Part shown: piece by piece, positions 1-9,534 of the stretch | How the letters are laid out: the number at the start of each line of letters is the position of its first letter | Numbering within the stretch: position 1 is the stretch's first letter | Assembly (NCBI GenBank): GCA_009760855.2 | Contig: WPIO01000010.1 | Coordinates: forward strand, 2,954,001 to 3,018,000 | Reading direction: 5' to 3' | Origin: Cristatella mucedo | Taxonomy: Eukaryota > Bryozoa > Phylactolaemata > Cristatellidae | Length of the DNA stretch: 64,000 nt | Made by a program: the position numbers and the translations under genes | The notes under the pieces: generated by a model | Databases searched by the model: none | Told to the model about the DNA's origin: nothing | The model's input: the letters and a program-made list of their open reading frames with translations, nothing else

Positions 1-14
1 AGATCAGATAAATT

Positions 15-517
15 TCATATCTCTGTTCGTTTAGGTTCAGACATTGAAGCTGTCTCAGTATAATCATGATCATGAATAAGCGCACGCTTATCGAGATCAC
101 TGACCCCTTGGTAATTTTCTCCTACCCTTTGAGTAAGTTTTGTACCTGGCCCCACATAACTACATCTATTAGTATTATTAAAATTTCCATTTGGAATTAT
201 TCAGATTTCACGTTATTTGGTAATTTCATATGAAGTTCTATATAACCAGTAAGTTTGTTTATGAAATCTACAATTCCAGAACCTTGTCTTCTATTTTGTT
301 TAAGTTGTGTAAAAGATAACTTCAATTGCATTCCAACTCCTTTTGCTTTACATTTTTCTATCCTGTTTAGTTGAGTTTGCGTATTAAGTATTGGAATAGT
401 GCCAGATAAATCAGATTGTTTGAGTCTTATTGAGATAGGTTCTGTTGATTTATGTATTTGATTTACTTGGTGTTCTGATAAAGCAAGTTTTACTTGATGG
501 TAATCAATTCTATATAT
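15..517 (-). pseudogene. PLA2-like domain protein of virion/core type, frameshifted
   Basis: Reading the minus strand, one frame runs from about 517 to a stop at 197-199, then the neighbouring frame continues to a stop at 15-17. The second part carries a calcium-loop-like YVGPGTKL near 145-166 and a catalytic-type HDHDY near 61-75, spaced as in the PLA2-like domains of parvovirus VP1 and of virion proteins of Polinton/adintovirus-like elements. The upstream part is basic and rich in short LSxxQ-like repeats, as in core-like proteins of such elements. In the family this domain acts during particle entry. No clear ATG start is visible, and there is at least one frameshift, so the gene is broken. 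The protein also stops soon after the HDHDY motif. Confidence 0.6.
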
Positions 518-723
518 AAAGTAATTTAAATAGAGGAAACAGAAAGAATTATTGAATCAATATCTGAATGCTATGAAATATTAGCAAAGTTAGTTACAGA
601 TGCAAATGAAATAGTAAAGATAATAAATGAATTACAATATCAATAAAGAATTAGAGAAAAAGGATTTGATATATGTGTTGATGATTAATATTATTTTAAA
701 CAGATGTAAAACAATATATAGAA

Positions 724-1429
724 ATGAATAAAGAGGAAGTTGCAGTTTATAGAGAACGAGTGATGGAGTTGTTAGACTATAACGCTTTTACCGGAGTTTT
801 CAGGTGGAAAAAATCTCGTGGTGGAATTGCAAGAGCTGGAGAAGAAGCTGGATCTTTTGATAAATATGGATATAAAGTAGTATGTGCTGATTTAAAACAA
901 TATAAAGCACATCATCTTGCAAGCTGGTTTGGTCTAGCGGTTAAGGTGCTCGCCCCGACCAAGGTCTGACTGAGGTCGTGGGCTCGAGCCCCGAGGCATA
1001 TGTGAAGCGCCTAAATTGAGATTAAGTTCTCTTGGGGCGTTATATAAATTAATTATATTATTTTTATTTTAAATTCTTGATAAAGAAATGCCAATTTTTC
1101 AAATCAATCACATCAATTCAGATAAGTCTGATAACAGGATTTCAAATTTAAGAATTGCAAACCATTCAGAAAACAATAGAAATAAGGGGAAACGTTGTGA
1201 TAACACATCCGATTGTATAGGAGTCAGTTTTAATAAGAATGCAAGCAAACATGAATCATATATTTGCATAGATAATCATCTATATCACTTGGGTCTATTT
1301 GACAATCCTGTTGGTGCCGCAACTGCTCGCAATATGATGACAATCCAATTACATCTCGAATTTGCACGACTTAATTTCACGTACACATTAACAGAAGATA
1401 ACCAAATTGTTAGATATACCGACTATTAG
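724..1429 (+). pseudogene. HNH endonuclease with AP2-like C-terminal part, split by a SINE
   Basis: The 5' part (724 to about 929) encodes an NUMOD/HNH-like N-terminal segment: a FxWKKSRGG-like stretch, a glycine-rich turn, then the HHLAS lead-in of the HNH fold. The 3' part (from 1088) picks up at the catalytic core NHINSDKSDNRISNLR and continues with a WxGVxF/AP2-like DNA-binding stretch (IGVSFNKNASKHESYI ... GLFDNPVGAATARN). Between them lies a tRNA-derived SINE (930-1070). Such HNH homing-type endonucleases are common in phages and large DNA viruses and cut DNA near their own gene. Here the reading frame is interrupted, so it cannot make the full protein. The gene is on the opposite strand from the polymerase. 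Confidence 0.7.
930..1070 (+). repeat. tRNA-derived SINE, family S1, inserted in the HNH gene
   Basis: The head has a pol III A-box-like TAGCGGTTAAGG and a B-box-like GGGCTCGAGCCC, as in a tRNA-derived promoter. The 3' part (GTGAAGCGCCTAAATTGAG ... CTTGGGGCG, then TATATAAATT) resembles the 3' hairpin tail of the L2-clade LINEs in this window. Five other S1 copies or pieces lie at 23828-23965, 24426-24530, 32774-32900, 47908-47967 and 56295-56412. No clear target-site duplication could be read. A genuine tRNA gene is unlikely, because no full cloverleaf is evident and the unit is dispersed. Confidence 0.75.
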
Positions 1430-1463
1430 TTACGGCAACGTCTCTGTAAATCATCACGTAATT

Positions 1464-2145
1464 TTAGTATTTCTGATGTATTTCTTCTTGACTTTTACCT
1501 TGTGCAAACCGATTCACTAGTACGATTGCACTCTCCGCTTTATAGTCACACGTTTTACGAGCACCAACTGTACTAGCTTCTACTCTTTTTATATCTCGTT
1601 TCAAATCTTCGCTATAGCTAAAACCTCCTTTCTCAACTAAATCTCTTCCTTTATTCAAGTAATCCAATCTATTTTTTACTTCTGAATTCTGAACCTTTTC
1701 ACTTAGATTAATACCTACACCTTTCTCTAACAGTTCAATCATGTTTCTAATATCTGTAATAGCATTCTTTAATCTTTCGCTCCGAAGTGATAAAGCACCC
1801 ATTCTTTGCTCATGGGTATTCATAGGTGGTGATTTTGCTGTAAACATTGTTCTATCTACTATTTTCTTAATCAAACCAGCAACTGCAACTGTTATACTTA
1901 CTGCAAGACCAACTGTTCCTATCACACTAGTAATGCTCGCAATAATAGCTGGAATAGCGGGGAGTATTCCACCTGACCTAACTTCTAAGAAGTTTTTTTT
2001 CCAAGCAATAGGATCAAGTTGTGTTGAATCCCAACTAACCTCTTCCCCAAAAACATCAGATACAAATTTATTTGGATTTAAATACCAATCAGAGTTAGAC
2101 TTTTCTGCTTCAAGTAGTATTTCATTGATGTAATGTAATGTGATA
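1464..2145 (-). CDS. Unrecognised protein with central membrane segment (Polinton-like element)
   Basis: The minus frame is open from just after a TAG near 2146 to the stop at 1464, about 226 codons, but no ATG is visible at the upstream end. A hydrophobic stretch lies about one third in (ILPAIPAIIASITSVIG through VAVAGLI). The C-terminal part is charged and helical, rich in Lys, Glu and Arg. I do not recognise the family. Its position next to other small minus-strand ORFs suggests a structural or membrane-associated protein of the element. A plus-strand open frame over the same DNA (1741-2133) is judged a shadow. Confidence 0.4.
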
Positions 2146-2246
2146 GCCAGCCTCTAATGACGCAACCATCTTTGTCAATCTTTCTTTTTTGTCATTGTTT
2201 TCCAGAAGACTTGACCGTATTTACCTGAAGAAACTTAATCTATAAT

Positions 2247-2543
2247 TTATTTTATAAATAGTCCTAAATCTACTATCCGTGTAACTCCAGATAGAAAGCC
2301 TCCTAGTGCTTTATTAGCAGATCCAATAACTTTAAGTGATTGTCATACTTTTGGAACTATCTTTGCTATTTTGTTTGACGCTTGTAGTGACAGTTTCATT
2401 GCAAGTTTTGGCGCTACTTGTATCACTGCTTTTGATCCAACTTCAGTTGCTATTGTAACACCTGATACAACATCTTTGGTTGTACTAACAGTTTCTTGTA
2501 TATCTTCAGAAAATCCTTTTTCTTTTTTATTCTTCATATACAT
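2247..2543 (-). pseudogene. Small unrecognised ORF with one in-frame stop
   Basis: It starts MYMKNKKEKGF and runs to a stop at 2343; the same frame continues past that stop to 2247 with sensible composition (SANKALGGFLSGV...). This looks like a single roughly 98-residue protein broken by one nonsense change. The middle is rich in Val, Ala and Lys. The family is not recognised. Its start lies only 5 bases from the plus-strand start at 2549, so the two genes are divergent with almost no space between them. Confidence 0.35.
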
Positions 2544-2548
2544 ACGTA

Positions 2549-2922
2549 ATGGAAAAAGTAGCTAAGATTAATGGAAATGTTTATACTGATCTTAATGCAA
2601 ATTAAAATAGAGTAACTTAGGTTTTCCTGTTAATGATGGTGATGCTTTAAGATTGGATCATGCTCTTAGTTCAAATTTAGCTGGTAGTGTTATTTCTAAT
2701 GCTATGGGAGAGTTAGCAACTGTATCAGCCTTATCTAATTTATTACCTAAAGATGCAAAAATGATGTCACAACTGAATTGTAAGAATGGTGTTGGTATAT
2801 CCGGTAATTCTGCTGATGGTACTGTTTATTCATATTTAAGACCTTATAAAGTAATAAATTATAGATTGTTGAAAAGTATGACAGAAGTGTTTCAAGGTAC
2901 TAGCACCATCTGCTATAATTAG
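2549..2922 (+). pseudogene. Fibre-like protein fragment, with stop and frameshift
   Basis: A first frame opens with MEKVAKINGNVYTD and hits a stop after about 18 codons; after a frame change the text continues (GFPVNDGDALRLDHALSSN) into the open frame that ends at 2922. The phrase 'Asn-x-Gly-x-Pro-Val-Asn-x-x-Asp-Ala' followed by a YVD-like position resembles a recurring motif of phage and viral tail-fibre proteins. That similarity is short, so the role is a guess. The gene is on the plus strand, divergent from the ORF ending at 2543. A plain hypothetical protein is the alternative. Confidence 0.35.
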
Positions 2923-3224
2923 TAATTTTTTCTATTTTTAAGTCTTTAAGGAACTCTTCAAATATTGAACAATCTCTAACTTTAGTGAATATACATGTGA
3001 TCTCTGGTCAGAGTGGTTGATTCTTAGTGCTTTATATTCTAGTACTAGTTTTACAGCATCTAACAGTGTTGATCTAATGTCTTATATTCTACCCATTAGA
3101 TAAGAACAGATTTTAAAGTTTAAATTTGTTGACCTTGTACTTCTTCAAGACATCCATTTCCTCTTGTTTCAACAGAAACCATTTTCTATGCTATTTTTTT
3201 TATTTGTTTTAATTTAAATTAATT
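2923..3224. other. AT-rich spacer, no gene seen
   Basis: This is AT-rich sequence with frequent stops in all frames. Short stretches look like decayed coding DNA, but nothing can be assigned. Confidence 0.5.
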
Positions 3225-3602
3225 TTATGCAGTGGTTGGTGCTGATGCATCGCTAGTTGCTTGTGCTTTTGCTGCTAGTGCTGTTGCAGTTGCTTTTTGT
3301 CTTACACTCGTTCCATCAGAAATATCAGGTAGAACTGCATAACATTCATCTTTAACAATTCCAGAGATGTCAGGTTTAACTCCTGATACTCCTGATATAA
3401 CAGTTGAAAGTGTTGGAAGTTGTGATGCAATCCATGTTGTGTAACTAGAGATTTCAGAAGGATCATCGAGAAGTGCATTAACTTTAGCTCTAACTGTTGT
3501 TTCTAGATTTGCTGTTACATCTGAAAATCCTGCACTGATTATCTTTTGAGCTTCAATATCACATTCATCAAGATAGCATTTTTTAACTGATGCATCAGTC
3601 AT
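3225..3602 (-). CDS. Unrecognised 125-residue protein, Ala/Thr-rich C-terminus
   Basis: The frame is intact from ATG at 3602 to the stop at 3225. The product starts MTDASVKKCYLDECD, has a mixed helical middle (SDVTANLETTVRAKVNALL), a repeated SGVSGVKPDISGIV-like section, and ends in an Ala/Thr/Ser-rich tail. There is no signal peptide or membrane segment. It is the longest undamaged small ORF in the element. The family is not recognised; a small virion or accessory protein of the Polinton-like element would fit its position. Confidence 0.45.
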   Translation of the reverse strand: MTDASVKKCYLDECDIEAQKIISAGFSDVTANLETTVRAKVNALLDDPSEISSYTTWIASQLPTLSTVISGVSGVKPDISGIVKDECYAVLPDISDGTSVRQKATATALAAKAQATSDASAPTTA

Positions 3603-3795
3603 ATATGAAATATCTGAATCAATTGTTTTTTAATCGTAAGTTGTCATTCTTGATTTAACAAGATAATCAACGTAAGATTTAAGAAGAGTAGCACTCTTTG
3701 CAAGGGCTGGATCGCAAACATCAGAAGTTGCTTACCTTTTCCTATATAATAATTATACAAAAATTACATGCACACAAATTTAACTAAAAAATAAT

Positions 3796-4043
3796 CTATT
3801 TATCAAATGCTATGACTCTTGTATTTCTAATATTGGTATCTAGTCTTTCTTCATATTCATATATTTTATCACATGCATTACAAATATTTATAAGACTCAA
3901 AATATTTAAACCATCTAATTGTTCAATATACCTATGAAGGTTGTTTTTAAGTGTATCTCTACTAAAGCATTTGAATTTTCTACTGCAAATTTCTTCTGCT
4001 AACTTTCTAGCTTTTTACAGCTAAGAATCCTTGAAACTTCCAT
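3796..4043 (-). pseudogene. First member of a tandem pair of small paralogues, frameshifted
   Basis: It begins MEVSRIL at 4043, then shifts frame after a few codons; the third frame reads on (LAEEICSRKFKCFSRDTL ... NICNACDKIYEYEERL) to a TAG at 3796-3798. The order of residues parallels the intact ORF immediately upstream (4046-4336), which starts MDVSRIL and carries EICDTCDKLIECRSKI. The two are separated by only 2 bases. They look like a tandem duplication in which this copy has decayed. Confidence 0.5.
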
Positions 4044-4045
4044 TA

Positions 4046-4336
4046 CTATATATAATTAAAGAATTTGTACATCAGGTTTTGTTTTTGGAGTTTTAGATTT
4101 TTTTCATTCGCTTCTTCAAGCATCTCATTTATCTTGCTACGACATTCAATTAGTTTATCACATGTATCACAAATCTCAATAAGAACACTAATAAATGAAC
4201 TATCTAAATCAAGAATAAGTTTATCGAGTGAATGTTTAAATATTCGTTGATCTACTCCTTTAAATTTTTGCAAATAGATTCTTATTGCCATTTCTCTAGA
4301 ATGTTCTAGATTGTTAAGAATTCTTGAAACATCCAT
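4046..4336 (-). CDS. Small helical protein, second member of the paralogue pair
   Basis: The frame is intact for 96 codons from MDVSRILNNLEHSREMA to a stop at 4046. The protein is predicted mostly alpha-helical and charged, with a conserved IC(D/N)xCDK segment shared with the neighbour at 3796-4043. It has no signal or membrane segment. The cysteine pair could bind metal, but only two cysteines are shared, so this is speculative. The family is not recognised. Confidence 0.45.
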   Translation of the reverse strand: MDVSRILNNLEHSREMAIRIYLQKFKGVDQRIFKHSLDKLILDLDSSFISVLIEICDTCDKLIECRSKINEMLEEANEKNLKLQKQNLMYKFFNYI

Positions 4337-4364
4337 TTTCTATATGAGTAAAAATATTTTTATT

Positions 4365-4586
4365 TTAATTAAAATTATCACTATCTTCTTTATCTTCACT
4401 CTCAAATACATCATCATCTTCTTGTTCGCCAAATAGATCACCTTCATCCCAATCACTAATGCTACAATATGAAAAGTCTGATTCATATTCTTATTCAGGA
4501 ATGTAGTCAGGATCTTCAGAAAGTGTATCCGTTACTGATTCAGTGTCTGAAAGAGTAATATCAATTGAATCTGCTTCTGGATCCAT
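4365..4586 (-). pseudogene. Very acidic small protein with one in-frame stop
   Basis: Starting MDPEADSIDITLSDTES at 4586, the frame continues to a stop at 4365-4367, with one internal TAA after PDYIPE. More than a third of residues are Asp or Glu, ending EDDDVFESEDKEDSD. Its length is about 74 codons including the stop. Acidic proteins of this kind are frequent in DNA viruses and transposons, but the family is not recognised. It lies between the paralogue pair and the polymerase on the same strand. Confidence 0.35.
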
Positions 4587-4766
4587 CTCTATAACAGTGG
4601 ACAGAATTTTATTAATTTATATTTAATTTCTCTTGTGATTTGAATAACTATTTCTTCTATGATATCAACGTCTTGTTATCTATTTCCATTTTCTCTTTAT
4701 CAGCAAATCTTAGTTTCTTTATAGGTATTTGTTTAGTGTTTTCTAGTTTTCTTGTTGGCACCTATA

Positions 4767-7700
4767 TTAACATTCAAAGCATTTTCCACCAGTCTCTTTT
4801 ATTCTAAAATGACCGTAAGCATGACTATGAATTCCACAATCTAACCAGTAACGTTTTGAGTCAAATGCAGATAATGCTTTCTTAGATTGTGTTATAGTAT
4901 AAGTTTGGTGATTTCTAGATTGAAATCTTGATTGATTACAACAAACATCGTATCCAGTTTTCAGACAGCCAACATAATCAGAATGTGTCAAGCATTTCTT
5001 TTACTACATCCTTCTTCGTTCCTTTTGCCTTTTTAACTGCAGATTTAACTTATATTCCTTTATCTTTCTTAATAGCTATTTGCATTGAATAAAGTTTTGG
5101 TCTTAAGAAAACACCTTCATCAAGTACAATTAATTTTTAAAATCATAACACCTTTTCTCATCTTTACTGAAATCTTTTGTTTTTGGATCTATTGAGTATT
5201 TTTCACATATTTCATCTTTAAACTTATCCAAACTTCCCTTATTAGCAGCAATGATCTTTTTAGCTCCTTCTAAGTTCCTTGATACTTAGGATATCCAGAT
5301 AAATCAAAATAATCCAAATAGTTTGAAAAATCATGATATAAATTTTTAGTATTTATTTTCATTACTAGATAATCAGTATCAGTATATGCAAGTGTTACTT
5401 TATTATTATTATAATCTTTTATTGTATTATAATAGAAATCTTGCATTATTAGTTTTGAAATATTTAGAATTGTAAAACATAAATAAATAGGTTTATCAAG
5501 ACGGATCTCTGCTTTTGTCGTTTCAATTCCATCCAAGTTTTGATTAAACAACCTTCTGTCTGTAAATCTTGCACTCATTACTCTTTTATCTGAAACTGCA
5601 ACATCCTTATATCATTTTAGGTCAAACAGTTCAATGTATACTCGTTCTCTAAAATTTTCCATTGTTTTTCCAAAGAAAGCATTGTTTGTAAGCTTATAAT
5701 ATTCTTTTTCAAGCTCATCTTTTGCTTCTTTTCTTCTAGCAATGTTATTAAGTGTATATCCACTCAACCATTTACTTTGTGTAAAACTCATAACTCTATG
5801 TATTTTTGTTAATACATACCCTCTTTCAATATCAAGTTGTAGGTTTCTATAATGAATAACATATTTAACTCTTGGTTCTAGATCAACAATAAGTTTTTCT
5901 ACTTTACTTTCGCAATCATCTATTTTTTCCTATTGTCTTTAAGTAAGGATTTATTTTGATATTCAGAGTATTCTTCAACATCTACTTTTCTCCTAATTGG
6001 TAAAATAAAATAATCAGAATAAATATCATGCAATTCTTTTGGCCAGTGTATATCTACTTCAAAAGCACAATCAGTTTCAGCATCTTCTTTTAAATGCTAA
6101 TATCTTCTTATTTGTAAACTTTTTATTTGTTTATTATCTAAAATGTTGAAATTAGAAATTGGAAGTGGTTGTGTCATTGCTCCAGAATATATTGCATTTG
6201 CATCAACATAAGAACTACAATTCTTTTCTTTTGTACTATCATAATTAGATGCCATTTCATTGTTTGACTTAATATATCTACATGATGCTTGTGTTATCCC
6301 TCCTCTTATTGCACTTTCAAAGAAATCAAAATGTTCAAAGTTTAATACTAAATCTAGTTTAACTTTTGAAAATCTCAAACCTGCAGACCAAGTTAAACCT
6401 GGTGCTGAAAGGAAAATGGCAGGGTTTAAACCGTCAATTTTCTTTGATAAATGTCTAAAATGTTGAAATCCATCAGCCAATAATAGAACGTCTACAGATA
6501 AATATCACTATACTTTTTCAATGTATCTTCTGTATCAGGAGCTATTTTTTTTCGTCAATGCCCAAACCATCTTAATACGATCATAATATTTTTCATCTAT
6601 GTTTGTATCATTTAATGTACTATAACAAAAATTAATTGGAGGTAGTGTTTTTTCATCGAGCCTTGAAAAAGAATCTATATACTCACAAGGAAATATTCCT
6701 TTTTCTTTTAATAAATCGAATTCTTAGTCATCTAACATTGAAAAGTATTTTCTTGTTTGTTCTAAAGGTTTTCCTGATTTAACAAAATTATTGACAAGAT
6801 CAGCTAAACCTTTTTGCAGCATGTATACAGAGTCTTTAAAACTAAGTGAACCAAATTCAATGTTTATATATATTCCTCCATGTTATTGGCGATAACATTT
6901 TTATTTAGTTTTAAACCTTGAAACTCTTCTACTAATAAATGTGAGCCATAACCTTTTAAATTATGAGAAAATATTGGAAGTTCAAACTTCTTAGGATTAA
7001 TAATAACATTTAAATTACAAACCTCATAAGCAGCTCATCTATAATTAACTGTTAGGTGACAGTGATCTACAACTGTATCTTCATTTAAATCTAAACCGCA
7101 AATATAGCAAACAGTTTCAGGATCAAAATCTTCTTTATCTTTTTTTGAAATTTCTACAATCAAATTTATTTTATTTATCAAGAATAAGTTTCATTTCATT
7201 TTTTATTTTTTCAACTTCTTCTAATAAACTTTTAATAGTTCTCTAACATTATTAGGACCATTGAATAATTTAAATCTTCTTTGTTTACCTTCATAATCTA
7301 TAATAGTATAAGCAGATGAATAAGGAATATGCTTTTGAAAAGTACCTTGTGGTGTATTAGGATCTTCTTTATCAGTTTTTCTAACACATGTAAGTAAGCA
7401 TTCAAAGTCTGCATAAGTAACATAAGGACACCATAATGTTTTTGCATAATCTCTAAAATAACATTTATTTCCTTTTCTACTATCAGCACTTGGCATTGTT
7501 ATTCTAGATTTACCATCATTTCCACGTTTTCAAGCATCAACGTACGATTCCAACTTATCTTTGAAGTAAAATGTACACAAACATCATTTACAAGTAAGCT
7601 GTGTTCCATAACCTTTGCTACATTTACACAAGCCATTAAAGTTTTTAATAATTAAATAATGAGAATTGTTTTAAATTGGAGTGCTATACAAAAGAAGATC

Positions 7701-8793
7701 CAGTGCTTCTCTTTCTCTTCATCAACTACTATAAGTGGAATTAAAACTGTATTATCATATTCGTAAACATTAATCGTTATGCTAAATAATTCTGCAAATT
7801 GAGGAATATCGACGACATTTAATACATTTGAAGGATAATTGTCTTTAACATTGAATAATTCTTCTATTCTCTTCAGATTGTGTGAGTATTTTTCATGTAA
7901 TATTTGTTTTAAATCAGCAGTAGATTCTGGATGATTCTCTCTCCAATGAAGAAATCTCAACACACACCATAAAGCACAAAGTTTTATCTGATTCATTCTT
8001 TATATTAATTGTTGATCTCTTCTTTTTCAATTCCTTTGGCATCGGTAAATGACTACCACCAAATTTATGTCTGAAGTAAGAAAACTTTGCATAATAGCAT
8101 TAACGCCATTTATAGTCCAATTAGAACCTTTTTCTAACCATTCTTTTACTCTTTTACTTTTACTTCTTTTACTTCTTCCTTTTCTTCTTTCTTTTACTTC
8201 TTTTAAAAGCTGTAAATTGAATTCTGATTATTCTATCAATATCAGAAACTCTATTTATTTTTGAATTACTTACTCCTGCAAATGGTTGATAATTAAATGC
8301 CCCAATTTCTGAAGCTAAAATAGACAAAATAACACGGATCATTTTTAAGTCACTCTTGTTTTTAAGTAATTCTTTAATAACTAATTTACATTCTGTTCCA
8401 ACCTTCTCATATATTACATCAAAATCAATTACATTTTTTTCTAATCCAATATATTCATAATCTAAGAATTGACCATCTGAAGAAGCGTTTCCTAAAAACC
8501 ATCCTGTTTCCTGCATTTTCATCAATCTCTTAACTTCTCTATTGAAAGCTTGTACATTATTAGTCTTAACAGTTTCCTTCGCAATAGGATTATCTAATCT
8601 TATAACTGTTGGGGTTCTTAAACTTGCAATCATTGCATCTAAACTCTCTTTTTAGAAAGGATATTTTGGAAGAAGGCCTGTACGTTTTTTTTACTTCTTC
8701 TCTAATACGTTTTGCATGTTCGCTAAATTTTTCACCCTCCCGTCGCATAAAGTAATCAATGTTTTGGGACGTATATAAAGATAGAAAATTCAT
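4767..8793 (-). pseudogene. Family-B DNA polymerase (viral/Polinton type), multiply frameshifted
   Basis: Broken minus-strand frames follow the order of a type-B viral/organellar polymerase. N-terminal parts lie at 8793-8169. Next comes LCALWCVLRFLHW at 7996-7652 and a decayed Cys-rich knuckle near 7500-7640. The exonuclease follows, with YVTYADFECLL near 7420 (Exo I) and HNLKGYGSHLL near 6935-6970 (Exo II, Gly where Asp is usual). Palm regions include APGLTWSAGL and YVDANAIYSGAMTQPLP (6480-6097). The thumb-side block is at 5578-5270, with YTDTDYL (motif C, both Asp kept). The C-terminal block ends in CGIHSHAYGH (4991-4767). At least six frame changes or stops make it non-functional. In Polintons this enzyme replicates the element from protein-primed ends. 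The reach upstream of 8633 is the least certain part. Confidence 0.8.
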
Positions 8794-8872
8794 TTTAATA
8801 TTTTATTAATTATTTTATTAATTGCAGATATTTTTTACTCTTATCAACTCATATCAACTTAAAACAACTCCA

Positions 8873-9053
8873 AGTAGTATGTAAATGAATGGAATGGAGA
8901 ATAGCATCTCGAGAATGAAGGCAGCCATTAAATAAATCGGACGGCGAGAAATGATCGAGCGATAGCGAGATTATTTATCGGAGTACGGTTTATTTAATTG
9001 ATGACGTCATTCGAATGAGCCCTAGGCTCCATTCCATTCATTTACGTACTACT
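8873..9053. repeat. 181-bp near-palindrome with AGTAGTA...TACTACT ends
   Basis: The outer 27 bases of each side are inverted copies with one mismatch (AGTAGTAYGTAAATGAATGG and on), and the match continues, with gaps, for about 85 bases per arm. The palindrome sits exactly where the AT-rich element gives way to GC-richer DNA. It may be the right terminal repeat of the Polinton-like element, since AG...CT ends are usual there, or a separate MITE. No 6-bp target duplication could be seen on its flanks. Confidence 0.7.
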
Positions 9054-9290
9054 CGCCGTCGCATCCGGGACCATTAGCGTCGACTCGCTGGCCACCGGCG
9101 CTGTCTTGCTCTCTACCAGTGCTTCCCCGGCCGCCGCCATCTCTCTGGCAGACACAGCCACTTCTCTGGAAGACCGAGCCTCCTCTCTGACAGACGAAGC
9201 CGTTTCTCTGGCAGACACAGCCTCCTCTCTGGCAGACAGAGCCGTTACGCATGCAGACGCTGCAGTAACACATCTGTTGCATCTTCTCAA
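9042..9290 (-). other. Heptad-repeat coding stretch (21-bp repeats), minus strand
   Basis: Six or so imperfect 21-bp units around 9136-9260 give a minus-strand peptide with a seven-residue repeat of the type SAREEAV, SARETAS, SVREEAR, a classic coiled-coil pattern. The plus strand is also open and reads SLADTAT, SLEDRAS, SLTDEAV. The minus frame stops inside the palindrome (8873-9053), as if an insertion had cut it. It may be a remnant of a coiled-coil gene or simply a minisatellite. Confidence 0.4.
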
Positions 9291-9330
9291 CGCATATATG
9301 GCTATTCTTAAACAGAACTCTCCAATGTAA

Positions 9331-9534
9331 AATTTATATTTAAAAATAAATTATCTTACATTTTCGATTTCGGCTGGAGAGCCAGTCAATGGCCGGCGAT
9401 GACATGATCTGTTTTAATGCCAGCCAAACATAGAATTATAATTAAAATAATTATTTATTAGTCTTCATTAGTTATTTTTGTTTTCTCATGTTTGCGCAGA
9501 CTGTGGCTGCAGGCGGTCCCTCTAGTAAGCCGCT
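9331..9534. other. Non-coding spacer
   Basis: AT-rich DNA with a short imperfect inverted repeat near 9326-9365 (AATGTAA ... TTACATT). Nothing else is recognised before the LINE fragment. Confidence 0.4.

Larger units (their letters stand above)
1..8870 (-). mobile_element. Decayed Polinton/adintovirus-like element (left end outside window)
   Basis: This AT-rich block differs sharply in composition from the GC-richer DNA that starts near 8880. On the minus strand it holds remains of a family-B DNA polymerase of the viral/organellar type, a PLA2-like domain protein, and several small ORFs. A fibre-like ORF and an HNH/AP2-type endonuclease gene lie on the plus strand. Protein-primed family-B polymerase plus a PLA2-bearing virion protein is a combination known from Polinton/Maverick and adintovirus-like elements of animals. 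Stops and frameshifts occur in nearly every gene, so it is an old insertion. No retroviral-type integrase, packaging ATPase, protease or major capsid gene was seen, so the rest is either lost or left of the window. The class is inferred; a related linear virus or plasmid-like element is possible. Confidence 0.65.

Noticed and set aside
930-1010. tRNA gene
   Set aside because: A and B boxes are present but the copy is part of a dispersed SINE with a LINE-like tail; no intact cloverleaf was seen.
1-8870. Bacterial or phage contamination
   Set aside because: The HNH and fibre-like ORFs suggested phage, but a SINE sits inside the HNH gene and the polymerase is of Polinton/eukaryotic virus type.
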